Assembly (NCBI GenBank): GCA_964657395.1
Contig: CAZZUX010000015.1
Span: 1 to 47,234 of the forward strand
From: G963692885 sp964657395
Lineage (GTDB): Bacteria; Acidobacteriota; Terriglobia; Terriglobales; Acidobacteriaceae
DNA length: 47,234 bases
Reading direction: 5' to 3'
This document shows positions 7,120-15,944 of this stretch, piece by piece. Position 1 is the stretch's first letter. Every line of letters starts with the position of its first letter. Position numbers and translations under genes: made by a program. The notes beneath the pieces were generated by a model that searched no databases, was not told the origin of the DNA, and saw only the letters and a list, made by a program, of their open reading frames with translations.

Positions 7120-9012
7120 ATGCTGAAGTATCTTGCTGTTCTGCTGCTCTTTGCCACTCTGCCCGTGGGTGCTCGTGCATCCAACGACCACTGGTTCGTT
7201 GTTCACAGCACGCACTTCACTGTTCTTACCGATGCCAGCGACAAACAGGCGCGCCGCATCGCTGACCAGTTCGAGCGCATGCGAGCTGTTTTCCATACCT
7301 TGATGCCCGCGTCTTCGGATGCCGTATCGCCGATAACGGTCCTGGCCTTCAAAGACAAGAAAGGATTTCAGTCTCTTGAGCCGGCCTCGTATCTTGCCAG
7401 GGGCCAGCTTGATCTTGCCGGTTTGTTTCTCCGCACGCAGGACAAGAACTACATTCTGTTGCGCCTGGACGGCCAGGGGGAGCATCCATTCGCAACCGTT
7501 TATCACGAGTACACACACTTCATGACTACTCGCGATAGTGAATGGATACCGATCTGGATGAACGAAGGGCTTGCGGAGTTCTATCAGAACACCGACATTC
7601 GGGAGAAGGATGTCCTTATTGGTCAGCCCAGCGCCGAGGACATTCTGTACCTGCGTCAGAACACGATGATTCCGCTGACCACGCTCTTCAGAGTCAACGC
7701 CACATCGCCCTATTATCACGAGGAGACGAAGGGCTCCATCTTCTATGCGGAGTCGTGGGCGCTTACCCATTACCTCATCGTGACAGATCACGATCAGAAG
7801 ACGCATCGTCTGCGTGACTACGCCGATTTATTGATTAAGAAGCAGGACCCGGTGACTGCTGCGCAGCAGGCATTCGGTGACCTGAAGACTTTGCAGACAG
7901 CATTGAGCAATTACGTTGCAAGGAGTGCCTTCTATGAATTCAAGATGAACAGTGTTATTGCCGCCGATGCCCAGCCGTTGCCGGTGATGCCGATCTCCTC
8001 GACAGACGTAGATGCTGTCCGCGCCGATGTCCTGCTCAACGACGATCGTCATAAGGAAGCCCGCACTCTTCTGGAGACAGTCCTCCGCGATGACCCGAAA
8101 AATGCACTGGCTCATGAGGCCATGGGTTCTCTCAATTTTCGTGACGGCAATATCGAATTAGCAAGGAAATGGTATGGCGAGGCAGTGCAACTTGATTCGC
8201 AGAGCTACATGGCTCACTACTACTACGCAGTCATGACCATGCAGTCAGGCGACACCGGGCATGATGCAGAGATTGAAGCAAGTCTTCGCAAGTCCACTGA
8301 GCTGAATCCCGCCTTCGCTCCTGCTTATGACAGGCTTGCCATGTTCTATGGCATGCGAAACAAGAACCTGACTGAAGCGCACATGCTTAACATCAAGGCA
8401 ATCGAACTCGAACCGGACAGCCTGAACTATCGCATGAATGCCGCCAGCGTCCTGATGCAGCAGGAGCAGTTTGACGGCGCTGCGAGTGTACTTCGCGCAG
8501 CCGAGAAGGTCGCCAAGACGCCGGAAGAAACAGCTTCTCTGCAAAGCCGCATCCAGCAGATTGAACAGTATCGTGCCGATGTCGAACGAAGTCAGAAGCA
8601 GCAGGCGTCGGTTGCAGCAACATCCCAGGGAACCGTTGTTGATACCCGGACCAATACAATCACCCGCGCAGATGGCCGCCAATATGTCATTGCGCCTGCA
8701 GCCAAGTCGAATGGACCACAGTACCCGACTGAGTCGCCGACAGGTCCGCATCACACGGCACGTGGAGTTCTGCGCAGTGTGCAGTGCTCCTATCCCAAGG
8801 TGCTTACGCTGCAGGTTGACCAGGCCGGCAAGGAAGTCGCGCTGTATCAGAATGACTTCTACCAGATTGAGTTCAGCGCCGCCAACTTTACACCAAAGAG
8901 CGACATTAATCCCTGTACGGATATCGAGGGATTGAAGGCCAAGGTGGAGTACGCCGAGGTGTCTGACAAATCGATTGCGGGCCAGATCATCTCTATCGAA
9001 CTGAGCAAGTAA
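7120..9012 (+). CDS. DUF1570 (peptidase MA-like) protein with TPR repeats
   Basis: Starts with a signal peptide (LAVLLLFATLPVGARA). A domain of about 200 residues follows with HEYTH at 129-133 and a Glu in WMNEGLAEF near 149, the gluzincin-type zinc site of the DUF1570/peptidase MA group. The middle holds several TPR-like helical repeats (about residues 300-480; for example AHEAMGSLNFRDGNIELAR). The C-terminal ~130 residues form an uncharacterised beta-rich domain. The frame is open back to a GTG at 7012 that overlaps the amidohydrolase stop. I chose the ATG at 7120 because it begins the signal peptide directly; no start here has a strong ribosome binding site. Probably an exported metalloprotease-like protein with unknown substrate. 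Confidence 0.85.
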   Translation: MLKYLAVLLLFATLPVGARASNDHWFVVHSTHFTVLTDASDKQARRIADQFERMRAVFHTLMPASSDAVSPITVLAFKDKKGFQSLEPASYLARGQLDLAGLFLRTQDKNYILLRLDGQGEHPFATVYHEYTHFMTTRDSEWIPIWMNEGLAEFYQNTDIREKDVLIGQPSAEDILYLRQNTMIPLTTLFRVNATSPYYHEETKGSIFYAESWALTHYLIVTDHDQKTHRLRDYADLLIKKQDPVTAAQQAFGDLKTLQTALSNYVARSAFYEFKMNSVIAADAQPLPVMPISSTDVDAVRADVLLNDDRHKEARTLLETVLRDDPKNALAHEAMGSLNFRDGNIELARKWYGEAVQLDSQSYMAHYYYAVMTMQSGDTGHDAEIEASLRKSTELNPAFAPAYDRLAMFYGMRNKNLTEAHMLNIKAIELEPDSLNYRMNAASVLMQQEQFDGAASVLRAAEKVAKTPEETASLQSRIQQIEQYRADVERSQKQQASVAATSQGTVVDTRTNTITRADGRQYVIAPAAKSNGPQYPTESPTGPHHTARGVLRSVQCSYPKVLTLQVDQAGKEVALYQNDFYQIEFSAANFTPKSDINPCTDIEGLKAKVEYAEVSDKSIAGQIISIELSK

Positions 9013-9019
9013 GTGGGTA

Positions 9020-11116
9020 TTACTTCGCAGGAGACGCAAAATTTTTCTCGATGAAGTCGACCACTCGACGTCGTGCATCATAGCCATGCCATGGCTCCGG
9101 CACCGGGGCACCATACATTGCGCGGGCCAGCGGTCCATGATTGTCGCGCGGATAGGTGACGAGTTCGACCGGCACGCCTACTTGTCGTAGTGATCGATAC
9201 ATTTCCTGCGACTGTCCGAGCGGATCCGTGGTGTCGCTTTCGCCCTGAAGTAAAAGGAACGGGGTCTTCGCTTTTCCGGCATTGGCAAGCGGACTCTGGC
9301 GCCAGGTGTCGGCCGCGTGCTCCCACGGCTTTCCAAAGTACCATCGGTCATACCAGGAGTCGCTCTCTGTTCCGTACTCGCTGTATTGATCGACCACCGG
9401 CGCTCCACTGATGATGGCCTTGAAGCGGGTCGTCCTGCCTTCGACAAAGCCGGCCATCTCGCCCCCATAGCTATAGCCCACCAGAGCCATCCGGTCGGCA
9501 TCGATTGGCTCTGTCTTTAAAACGTAGTCCACACCTGCCATGATGTCTCGGTAGTCGCCGCCACCGAGATCATTCTTGTTGGCTGCCGCAAAGGCTGCGC
9601 CATAGCCGGAGCTGCCGCGCGGATTCGCCCGCAGTACTGCCCACCCTTGTCCGAGAAGAAAATCAATCCATGGTTCATGACCGTCTGCGTAGGCGCCAAG
9701 CGGTCCGCCGTGAACTTCCACAATGAGCGGAACCTTCTTCGTGGCCGCATCCGGCGGAAGATACAAGCGTCCTTCGATCGTGAAGCTGTCGCTCTTCCAC
9801 TCGACTTTCTTAGGGGCGACACTCAGCAGATGATCCGCGCTCAGCGGCGGCGTCTTTACGATGCGAGGCTCGGTCTTAAGATCGTCGCTGTAATAAAGAG
9901 CAGGGGATTGGCCGCCGCTGCTGCCAAGGAAAAGCCATCCCGTGCGCTTCAAGTTGGTAGTCACCGCCGTGATGTTGGATGGGTGAATCGCGAGCGGTCT
10001 CGGCTCCGGTGAACCTGGCGTATATACCGCGACCTTGCCATTGAAGCCGAACTCAACTGCCTGCACGACCGAACCGTCTTCGAGAGGTATTGGTTCGTTG
10101 TCTCGCAAAGATCCATCGAGACCATCACTCAAGTTACGGCTCGCTCTCGTAGTCAGGTCGTGGATGAACAGGTCCGAGTAGCCCGGCGGCGCATCGTGCT
10201 TCGCCTGGGCCAGGAATACAATCGATTTTCTATCCAGTGTCCATGCGGCTGCTCCGATGGTTGGCGGGAGCTCTCCGAGCTTCTGCGGATGTGCTGTGTT
10301 TGAAAGAGCAATCAGCCAGCTGGTCTTTGCCGGGCCAAGATCGGCGGCATTGTTCATGGCATCCACCGTGGCCACGATCCTGGTCGAGTCGTCACTCCAC
10401 GCGACACCATGGACATCCGGTTCAACTGCGATTGGTGCCAGCTTGTTTGTTGCGACATCCAGCAGGTACAGACGCGAACCATGGGGATTGTGGTCGACCC
10501 ATTCGGCGTCCGCCTTCGCTTCCTTCTGCGCCTTCTCTCCGGGGGTTTCTGGATCATCCGCAAGTATGGCTATAACTTTGCCATTCGGCGCGACTGCGAA
10601 CTGCGACACATCAATTGCAACTTCGTCAGACTTGGTGTCAGCCGCGGTTCCAGGTTGTTTCGCAGTCTTCAGAGGCAAGGCGTCTGCGAGCTTCGACTGA
10701 TCGACGACGGGTGTGATCTTCAGATCAAATGCCTTCGCCTCGCCGCCCATCATCGGCAGCTGGAAGAGCTGCTCATGCTCGCCGCGCTTGGCGAGAAACA
10801 GGATGCTCTGCCCGTCCGGCATCCACTCGGCATCATGCTCGCCGCGCTTGTCGGCATCGGGAGAGAAGGTGAGCTGACGTGGTTCATCGCTGCCCGTTGT
10901 GGTCAGCCAGATGTGGCTCTTTGCGCCATCGGCAGTTGACTCAGTGATCCGCAGCAGAATTTCTTTGCCGTCCGGAGCAAGCCGTGGATCGGCCATCGCC
11001 TTGATGTGGCGTAACTGCTCGTTGGTTGGAAACTTTGCACTTGTATCCTGCGCACTGAGTGCCAGGAAGGCTGGGGCTAGAAGCAGCAGGGAAGCAGTGC
11101 GGACGAAGTGGAACAT
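9020..11116 (-). CDS. S9 family peptidase (prolyl oligopeptidase / acylaminoacyl-peptidase type)
   Basis: Exported serine peptidase. A signal peptide (FVRTASLLLLAPAFLALSA) leads into a beta-propeller of WD/TolB-like repeats (for example GEHDAEWMPDGQSILFLAKR), then a C-terminal alpha/beta hydrolase. The nucleophile is S549 in GYSYGGEM; the acid is probably the Asp of GESDTTDP and the base is His in DNHGPLA. The oxyanion-side motif HGGPLGAY is present. The frame is open up to 11272, but the ATG at 11116 gives the signal peptide directly and a length (698 residues) normal for the family. It ends seven bases from the convergent DUF1570 gene. Likely role: periplasmic peptide breakdown. Confidence 0.9.
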   Translation of the reverse strand: MFHFVRTASLLLLAPAFLALSAQDTSAKFPTNEQLRHIKAMADPRLAPDGKEILLRITESTADGAKSHIWLTTTGSDEPRQLTFSPDADKRGEHDAEWMPDGQSILFLAKRGEHEQLFQLPMMGGEAKAFDLKITPVVDQSKLADALPLKTAKQPGTAADTKSDEVAIDVSQFAVAPNGKVIAILADDPETPGEKAQKEAKADAEWVDHNPHGSRLYLLDVATNKLAPIAVEPDVHGVAWSDDSTRIVATVDAMNNAADLGPAKTSWLIALSNTAHPQKLGELPPTIGAAAWTLDRKSIVFLAQAKHDAPPGYSDLFIHDLTTRASRNLSDGLDGSLRDNEPIPLEDGSVVQAVEFGFNGKVAVYTPGSPEPRPLAIHPSNITAVTTNLKRTGWLFLGSSGGQSPALYYSDDLKTEPRIVKTPPLSADHLLSVAPKKVEWKSDSFTIEGRLYLPPDAATKKVPLIVEVHGGPLGAYADGHEPWIDFLLGQGWAVLRANPRGSSGYGAAFAAANKNDLGGGDYRDIMAGVDYVLKTEPIDADRMALVGYSYGGEMAGFVEGRTTRFKAIISGAPVVDQYSEYGTESDSWYDRWYFGKPWEHAADTWRQSPLANAGKAKTPFLLLQGESDTTDPLGQSQEMYRSLRQVGVPVELVTYPRDNHGPLARAMYGAPVPEPWHGYDARRRVVDFIEKNFASPAK

Positions 11117-11297
11117 CTCTGAAGAGTAAAGATGCTTTGCCAAAGCGCAAAGCTTTTCTCTCGCGCCGCAAGCATCGCGATACTCAGATTGAGCCAAACA
11201 GGTGAATACTGAGCAGGATTGATCTGAAGCCGGCCTTGCGCCAAGGAGAACCGGCGTCCGCGTCGCATGCAAGCGCCGTTGCCCATACGGCCGGTAC

Positions 11298-12533
11298 CTA
11301 GTGGACCGTTTTCATCTTGTTGGACATGAAGTCCATAAGCAGAGCTTCACCGAGTGCTTCCGGACGCGTGAAGTAGGCCTTGCCGCGACACATCTTGGTC
11401 ATCTTCGTCACGAAGTCGACCAGACCCCAGTCCGTTGCCAGCATAAACGTGTTGATCATGATGTTCTTGCGTTTGCAACGCGAGACTTCCTCCAGCGTTT
11501 CGCTGATCACAAGCGGGTCAAGACCGAAGGCATTCTTGTAAATGCGTCCATCCGGAAGCGTAAGAGCAGACGGCTTTCCATCGGTGATCATCACGATCTG
11601 CTTCATATCCTTGCGCTGCCGATCCAGCAGGCGCTGTGCGACGCGCAAACCTTCACGTGTATTGGTGTAATAGGGACCGACCTTGACGCGTGCGATCTGC
11701 GACACGGGGATCTCTTCGGCTGAGTCGTGGAAGAGCACCAGCGACAGTGAATCGCCTGGATACTGCGTACGAATAAGATGCGACAGCGCCATCGCCACCT
11801 TCTTCGCTGGCGTAAAACGGTCTTCCCCATAGAGGATCATCGAATGCGAGCAATCCAGCATGACCACCGTAGCGCAGGAGCTTTGGTATTCACACTGGTT
11901 GACCTGCAGATCCGCATACTCAATATTCAGTGGAGTTGCAAGGCCTTCGCGAGCGATCGCAGAGCTGAGCGTCGCGACACTATCAATGTTGAGCGTGTCC
12001 CCGAACTCGTATGGCTTCGAAGCACCACTTGCTTCAATGCCAGTCGCAAGATTGAGCGTATCGTGCCTGCCAAAGCTGGATTTTCCCAGGGAGCCCAGCA
12101 GGTCGCGCAGGGTGCGATAGCCAAGAAAATCCATGCTCTTGTCCGTCACTTCAAAGCGTGTCTCGCTTTGCGACTCACCTACATTGCCCGGCAGCGAGGA
12201 TGGGCGGGAAGGGTCATGCGGCTTGTCGATGGAGATGTAGTTTTCCTGCTCCATGCGTTGGATCAATTGGTCGATGAGCTGTTCCATCTGCTCGGAGGAC
12301 ATATCATCCAGCCGCTGCTGCTGATCTGCATCCAGATCACCTGCTTCAAGCGCCTGGCGTATGGCTTCACGCAGGTTGTCCATCGTCTGCTCGCCCTGGA
12401 GCTCGGCAAATTGAGAGAACGGATCCTGGAAGCCTGAATCAAGCAGGTAGTCAGACAGGGCTTTGAGCAGATCATCCAGCTCCATCTCGGAAGCCAGGTC
12501 ACCGTTGTATTTGGTGTAGCGAACTCTCTTCAT
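11298..12533 (-). CDS. VWA-domain protein, partner of a MoxR/chelatase-like ATPase
   Basis: The N-terminal half is helical and acidic (Gln/Glu-rich around residues 40-95). The C-terminal half is a von Willebrand A domain with the MIDAS metal motif DCSHS at 227-231 (VVMLDCSHSM), followed by a Thr and Asp at the expected later positions (FTPAKK; VMITDGKPSAL). It lies 47 bases downstream of the AAA+ ATPase on the same strand. Such ATPase/VWA pairs resemble the BchI/BchD, MoxR/CoxE and RavA/ViaA couples, in which a remodelling ATPase works with a VWA partner on a metal site or target complex. The target here is unknown. Confidence 0.85.
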   Translation of the reverse strand: MKRVRYTKYNGDLASEMELDDLLKALSDYLLDSGFQDPFSQFAELQGEQTMDNLREAIRQALEAGDLDADQQQRLDDMSSEQMEQLIDQLIQRMEQENYISIDKPHDPSRPSSLPGNVGESQSETRFEVTDKSMDFLGYRTLRDLLGSLGKSSFGRHDTLNLATGIEASGASKPYEFGDTLNIDSVATLSSAIAREGLATPLNIEYADLQVNQCEYQSSCATVVMLDCSHSMILYGEDRFTPAKKVAMALSHLIRTQYPGDSLSLVLFHDSAEEIPVSQIARVKVGPYYTNTREGLRVAQRLLDRQRKDMKQIVMITDGKPSALTLPDGRIYKNAFGLDPLVISETLEEVSRCKRKNIMINTFMLATDWGLVDFVTKMTKMCRGKAYFTRPEALGEALLMDFMSNKMKTVH

Positions 12534-12580
12534 AGCCCCTTCTTCTGCGACATCCCTGCTGACTGTATGAAGCCAGATCG

Positions 12581-14131
12581 CTAGTTCAAGCCACCCTTGC
12601 GCGACCTGCGCTGCTGCCAGACTTCCTGCTGCTCGCGCTCATCCACCGCACGTTCTGCCTTGCGCTGCGCTCGCTCCTGCGCACTGAAGCCTCGTTCTTC
12701 GCTGCGGCTCACGCGCCGATGCGCATACATACCTTCCAGTAGAAATTCAGCTGCAGCCACGCGTTTCTCTGCCGAGTCACTGTTCTTGATCTTCAGGGGG
12801 GCCAGCTTGTCGAACAGACCCTGGATGCCTTGCAGTTCGGCGAGAATCGCGCTCGACGATTGATCGTCTTCAATCTTCACGGAACCGCCCAGGTTGAACC
12901 ACTGTTCAATCTGCTGGGTATTGGTGTCGGTAAAGTATTTATCGAAGACCTTGGCGATGGCACCTCGAATCAACTCGCGCACTACAGTATCGGCGCCGCG
13001 CATCTCGCCCTCGTACTCCAGTTCGACTTTGCCGGTAACACCTGGCAGCGCAGCATAGATGTCGCCGATACGCGGATAGACAGTTGCCTCGTCATGCAGG
13101 AGCGAGCGTCTCTCGGCGTTTGAGATCACCAGTTCCATCGTCGAAATCGGAAGCCGCTGACTCACACCGCTCCGCTTATCGACCTTCTTGTCTTCGCGCG
13201 CCGAAAAGGCAATCTGCTCAACGATTTCGCGTAGATATGCAGGCACTTCCGTCGGCGCCAGGCCACGATCACTCCAGCTTTCCTGGGCCGTAATCTCCAT
13301 GCCTTCTTCAATGGTCGCCGGATAATGCGTCCGGATTTCCGAGCCGATACGATCCTTCAACGGTGTGACAATTTTGCCGCGGGCCGTGTAGTCCTCGGGG
13401 TTCGCACTGAACACCAAGGCCACATCCAGTTCGAGCCGGACCGGGTAGCCCTTTATCTGCACATCCCCTTCTTGCATGATGTTGAACAACGCGACCTGGA
13501 TTTTTCCCGCGAGGTCAGCCAGTTCGTTGACGGCAAAGATGCCGCGATTGGCACGGGGCAGCAATCCGTAGTGCATGGTCAACTCGCTCGACAGATCCTC
13601 ACCGCTCTTCGCTGCCTTGATCGGATCGAGATCGCCGATGAGATCGGCTACCGTTACGTCTGGGGTGGCAAGCTTTTCTACATACCGATCGGACTGAGAC
13701 AGGTACGCAATTGGCGTGTCGTCGCCTTTGGCGGCAACCAGGTCGCGGCATCGCTTGCAGATCGGATGATACGGATTGTCGCGGATTTCACATCCGGCGA
13801 TGTATGGCGTGGTCTCATCCAGCAACTCGGTCAGGGCGCGCAGAATGCGGCTCTTGGCTTGTCCGCGAAGACCCAGCAGGATGAAGTTCTGTTTTGATAG
13901 AAGAGCATTCACGATTTGCGGCACGACCGTGTCGTCGTACCCGACAATGCCTGTGAAGATGGGCTGCTTCGCGCGCAGGCGGGCAATGAGGTTCTCGCGC
14001 AGCTCTTCTTTCACATTGCGGTGCGCGATACGTTCTTCAGAAAATTCCTTGCTCTGGCGCAGCTGTCCCAGGGTGGCAGGCCTGGCTGCGGCAAGCTTGG
14101 AGGAAGCGGCGGTACTTGCCAATTCAGGCAT
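12581..14131 (-). CDS. MoxR / magnesium-chelatase-like AAA+ ATPase
   Basis: AAA+ protein of 516 residues. Walker A is GLRGQAKS (87-94). The Walker B-like motif is FAVNE (199-203), where Asn takes the place of the usual Asp before the catalytic Glu. Sensor-type SANPEDYTARG lies near residue 275. A Cys/His cluster (C114, H122, C125, C128) lies between Walker A and B and could bind zinc. The C-terminus is a charged coil rich in Glu and Arg. It belongs to the chelatase-like ATPases annotated variously as magnesium chelatase or sigma-54-interacting protein; no sigma-54 contact motif (GAFTGA) is visible. It precedes the VWA gene and probably forms an ATP-driven remodelling complex with it. Confidence 0.85.
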   Translation of the reverse strand: MPELASTAASSKLAAARPATLGQLRQSKEFSEERIAHRNVKEELRENLIARLRAKQPIFTGIVGYDDTVVPQIVNALLSKQNFILLGLRGQAKSRILRALTELLDETTPYIAGCEIRDNPYHPICKRCRDLVAAKGDDTPIAYLSQSDRYVEKLATPDVTVADLIGDLDPIKAAKSGEDLSSELTMHYGLLPRANRGIFAVNELADLAGKIQVALFNIMQEGDVQIKGYPVRLELDVALVFSANPEDYTARGKIVTPLKDRIGSEIRTHYPATIEEGMEITAQESWSDRGLAPTEVPAYLREIVEQIAFSAREDKKVDKRSGVSQRLPISTMELVISNAERRSLLHDEATVYPRIGDIYAALPGVTGKVELEYEGEMRGADTVVRELIRGAIAKVFDKYFTDTNTQQIEQWFNLGGSVKIEDDQSSSAILAELQGIQGLFDKLAPLKIKNSDSAEKRVAAAEFLLEGMYAHRRVSRSEERGFSAQERAQRKAERAVDEREQQEVWQQRRSRKGGLN

Positions 14132-14237
14132 TCACAACTCCAGTCTCTTTCCCTCTTCAGGTAGAAGAAGGAAGTCTCTCTTTACTTTAGAGCATTCAGC
14201 GAAGGGCGCAACGGCGCTGGATGACGAAGCCTGCCAC

Positions 14238-14846
14238 TTAGTTGATGTGGTGGCCGTTCGTTGAGGCATGTTTTCGAGCCTGTACGCTGCCCCGCAGCTT
14301 CGGCAGCACTGCCTGGTAGAACGCCAGGAGTCTTTCCGTACGCTCGTAATCCGACCGCATGCTGAGAAGTTCCTGCTTGAAGTTCAATTCGGCCGGAAGG
14401 GACCACGCGATCTGGAAAGACAATGGCTCATCCAGGTCGACGCCAACATGGCGCACGTCTGCTCCAGCCAATTCAAGTACTTCAAAATGAAGCGCCAGGC
14501 ACTGTTCCCGTAGTTCGCGATTCGCTACTGGACCTTCGTCTGCCAGCATCAGGACGTCTGCCTGCAGGTAGGCAAGACTATCGTCCAGATGTTGAATTTC
14601 GAAGCGTTCGCTGCCTTCCGCGAGGATGTCGCTGCGTCCATCCGGATATTCCTGCAGCGTGCGCACAATCCGTGCGGTACAACCCACAACAGCAAGACCC
14701 TCGCTGCTTGCGCACACGACCCCGAATACCCTGTCCTCGTCGACGCACACGCGCACCATTGCGCGGTAACGCTCCTCGAAAATGTGGAGTGGCAGAGGAG
14801 CACCCGGAAAGAGGACCACATCCAGTGGAAAGATAGGGATTTTCAT
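14238..14846 (-). CDS. LON peptidase substrate-binding (LON N-terminal) domain protein
   Basis: A single-domain protein of about 200 residues. It opens with IPIFPLDVVLFPGAPLPLHI and EERYRAMV, the signature of the N-terminal substrate-recognition domain of Lon protease, but it has no ATPase or peptidase part. Further conserved bits are GVVGCTARI-like VVGCTARIVRT and EGSERFEI. Such stand-alone proteins are widespread and have no settled function; a role in protein quality control is inferred. I chose the ATG at 14846 because family members begin right at this motif. An earlier ATG at 14876 would overlap the preceding TPR gene. Neither has a strong ribosome binding site. Confidence 0.82.
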   Translation of the reverse strand: MKIPIFPLDVVLFPGAPLPLHIFEERYRAMVRVCVDEDRVFGVVCASSEGLAVVGCTARIVRTLQEYPDGRSDILAEGSERFEIQHLDDSLAYLQADVLMLADEGPVANRELREQCLALHFEVLELAGADVRHVGVDLDEPLSFQIAWSLPAELNFKQELLSMRSDYERTERLLAFYQAVLPKLRGSVQARKHASTNGHHIN

Positions 14847-14862
14847 GCGTCCAGTCGTGGCG

Positions 14863-15171
14863 TCAGCCAAGCTCATCGAGCACTGCCTGCATCTCGCCCA
14901 GGGCGTGCTGATTGCCTGTTTTTTTCGCAGAAGCAATACCTTGTTCAAGACGAGTCTTTGCTTCGCTGGTGCGGCCGGCCTTCAGCAATGTCTGCGCACA
15001 CATGAAATAGCCCGGGGTGTACTCCGGGTGGGTAGCAAGTAACTGATCGAACTCCTTGAGGGATGGGTCGACCTGACCCTGCGAGGCATACTCCATGGCC
15101 AGCCCGTAGCGTGCGAAGGCGTCGCCTGGGTTCTGCGCCAGTATCTCGGACAGCATCTTCAACTTATCCAT
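14863..15171 (-). CDS. Small TPR-repeat protein
   Basis: A 102-residue protein made almost wholly of two to three TPR helix pairs (AFARYGLAMEYASQGQVDPS, then PGYFMCAQTLLKAGRTSEAK and the final LGEMQAVLDELG). It has no signal peptide or membrane segment, so it should be a cytosolic protein-protein adaptor. It lies directly upstream of the LON-domain gene on the same strand and the two probably share a transcript. The partner is unknown. Confidence 0.72.
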   Translation of the reverse strand: MDKLKMLSEILAQNPGDAFARYGLAMEYASQGQVDPSLKEFDQLLATHPEYTPGYFMCAQTLLKAGRTSEAKTRLEQGIASAKKTGNQHALGEMQAVLDELG

Positions 15172-15318
15172 GATCGTCTGCTGCTGCCTGACCCTTCCGC
15201 AATCTGACCGAATCGTGCTTTTAAGCGCGTATCCGCCTGCTCTGAAGATGGTACCGTGTCATCCTGTCGTAAGACAGCTTTGTCGCTAGCCCACCTGTGT
15301 AGAGTGAAAGAGAACCCC

Positions 15319-15855
15319 ATGGATTTTTCCACCCCGCCACTTCCTGTGCGTGCCGTGGCTGAGTCGCGATCAGAAATGACCGAACTCATTCTGCCGAACG
15401 ACACCAACACGCTAGGCAATCTGCTGGGCGGCCGCCTGATGCACTTCATTGATCTGGTCGGAGCAATGGCGGCCTATCGCCATTCGCGAACCCATGTTGT
15501 GACTGCCTCTATGGACCACATCGACTTCATAGCGCCAGTGCATGTCGGGGATCTGCTGATCCTGAAGTCATCCATCAACCGCGCATATCGGACCTCGATG
15601 GAGGTCGGTGTCAAAGTGTGGGTGGAAAACACCATAGCCGGCATGCACCGCCACGTGGCATCGGCGTATCTAACGTTTGTAGCTGTGGATTCGCAGGGTC
15701 GTCGAGTGCGCGTACCCTCAGTACAGCCCGAAGGCCCGGAAGAGACGCGTCGCTACGAGGATGCCGGCAGGCGAAGAGCCAGTCGCGAACAGGAGCAGGA
15801 GCGACGGCGCATAGCCTTGGCGAAGCGAGCCGAGGCGGCTGTCACCAATTCCTAG
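15319..15855 (+). CDS. Acyl-CoA thioesterase, hotdog fold
   Basis: Hydrolyses acyl-CoA thioesters in the cytosol. The hotdog core shows NDTNTLGNLLGGRLMHFIDL (the active-site loop and central helix), ASMDHIDFIAPVHVGDLL and the later VGVKVWVENTIAG strand, as in the YciA/BACH group. The last ~40 residues are a charged Arg/Glu/Gln tail. The ATG at 15319 follows a purine-rich GAAAGAGAA and starts just before the conserved core; the frame stays open back to 15256. It is divergent from the TPR/LON genes and upstream of mrp. Confidence 0.86.
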   Translation: MDFSTPPLPVRAVAESRSEMTELILPNDTNTLGNLLGGRLMHFIDLVGAMAAYRHSRTHVVTASMDHIDFIAPVHVGDLLILKSSINRAYRTSMEVGVKVWVENTIAGMHRHVASAYLTFVAVDSQGRRVRVPSVQPEGPEETRRYEDAGRRRASREQEQERRRIALAKRAEAAVTNS

Positions 15856-15867
15856 CCGCGCCGCCAT

Positions 15868-15894
15868 GCACATTGACATCAGGCACATTGACAT
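15868..15894 (+). repeat. Tandem direct repeat GCACATTGACAT upstream of mrp
   Basis: Two perfect copies of the 12-base unit GCACATTGACAT stand at 15868-15879 and 15883-15894, separated by three bases. Each contains TTGACA, the sigma-70 -35 hexamer. No good -10 hexamer sits at the right distance, so a promoter is not proven; it could also be a regulator site. It lies in the 89-base gap before mrp. Confidence 0.5.
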
Positions 15895-15944
15895 AGACAA
15901 AGAACCGCCGGTCTCGGCCGGCTTAAAGACGGAGATATTCAGCA

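Noticed and set aside
8245..9138. 297-codon minus-strand frame
   Set aside because: Antisense to the TPR part of the DUF1570 gene. The composition is that of a shadow frame and there are no recognisable domains.
10773..10850. 18-base repeat TCATGCTCGCCGCGCTTG twice, 60 bases apart
   Set aside because: Lies inside the S9 peptidase and encodes the repeated KRGEH of neighbouring propeller blades, so it is explained by protein repeat structure.
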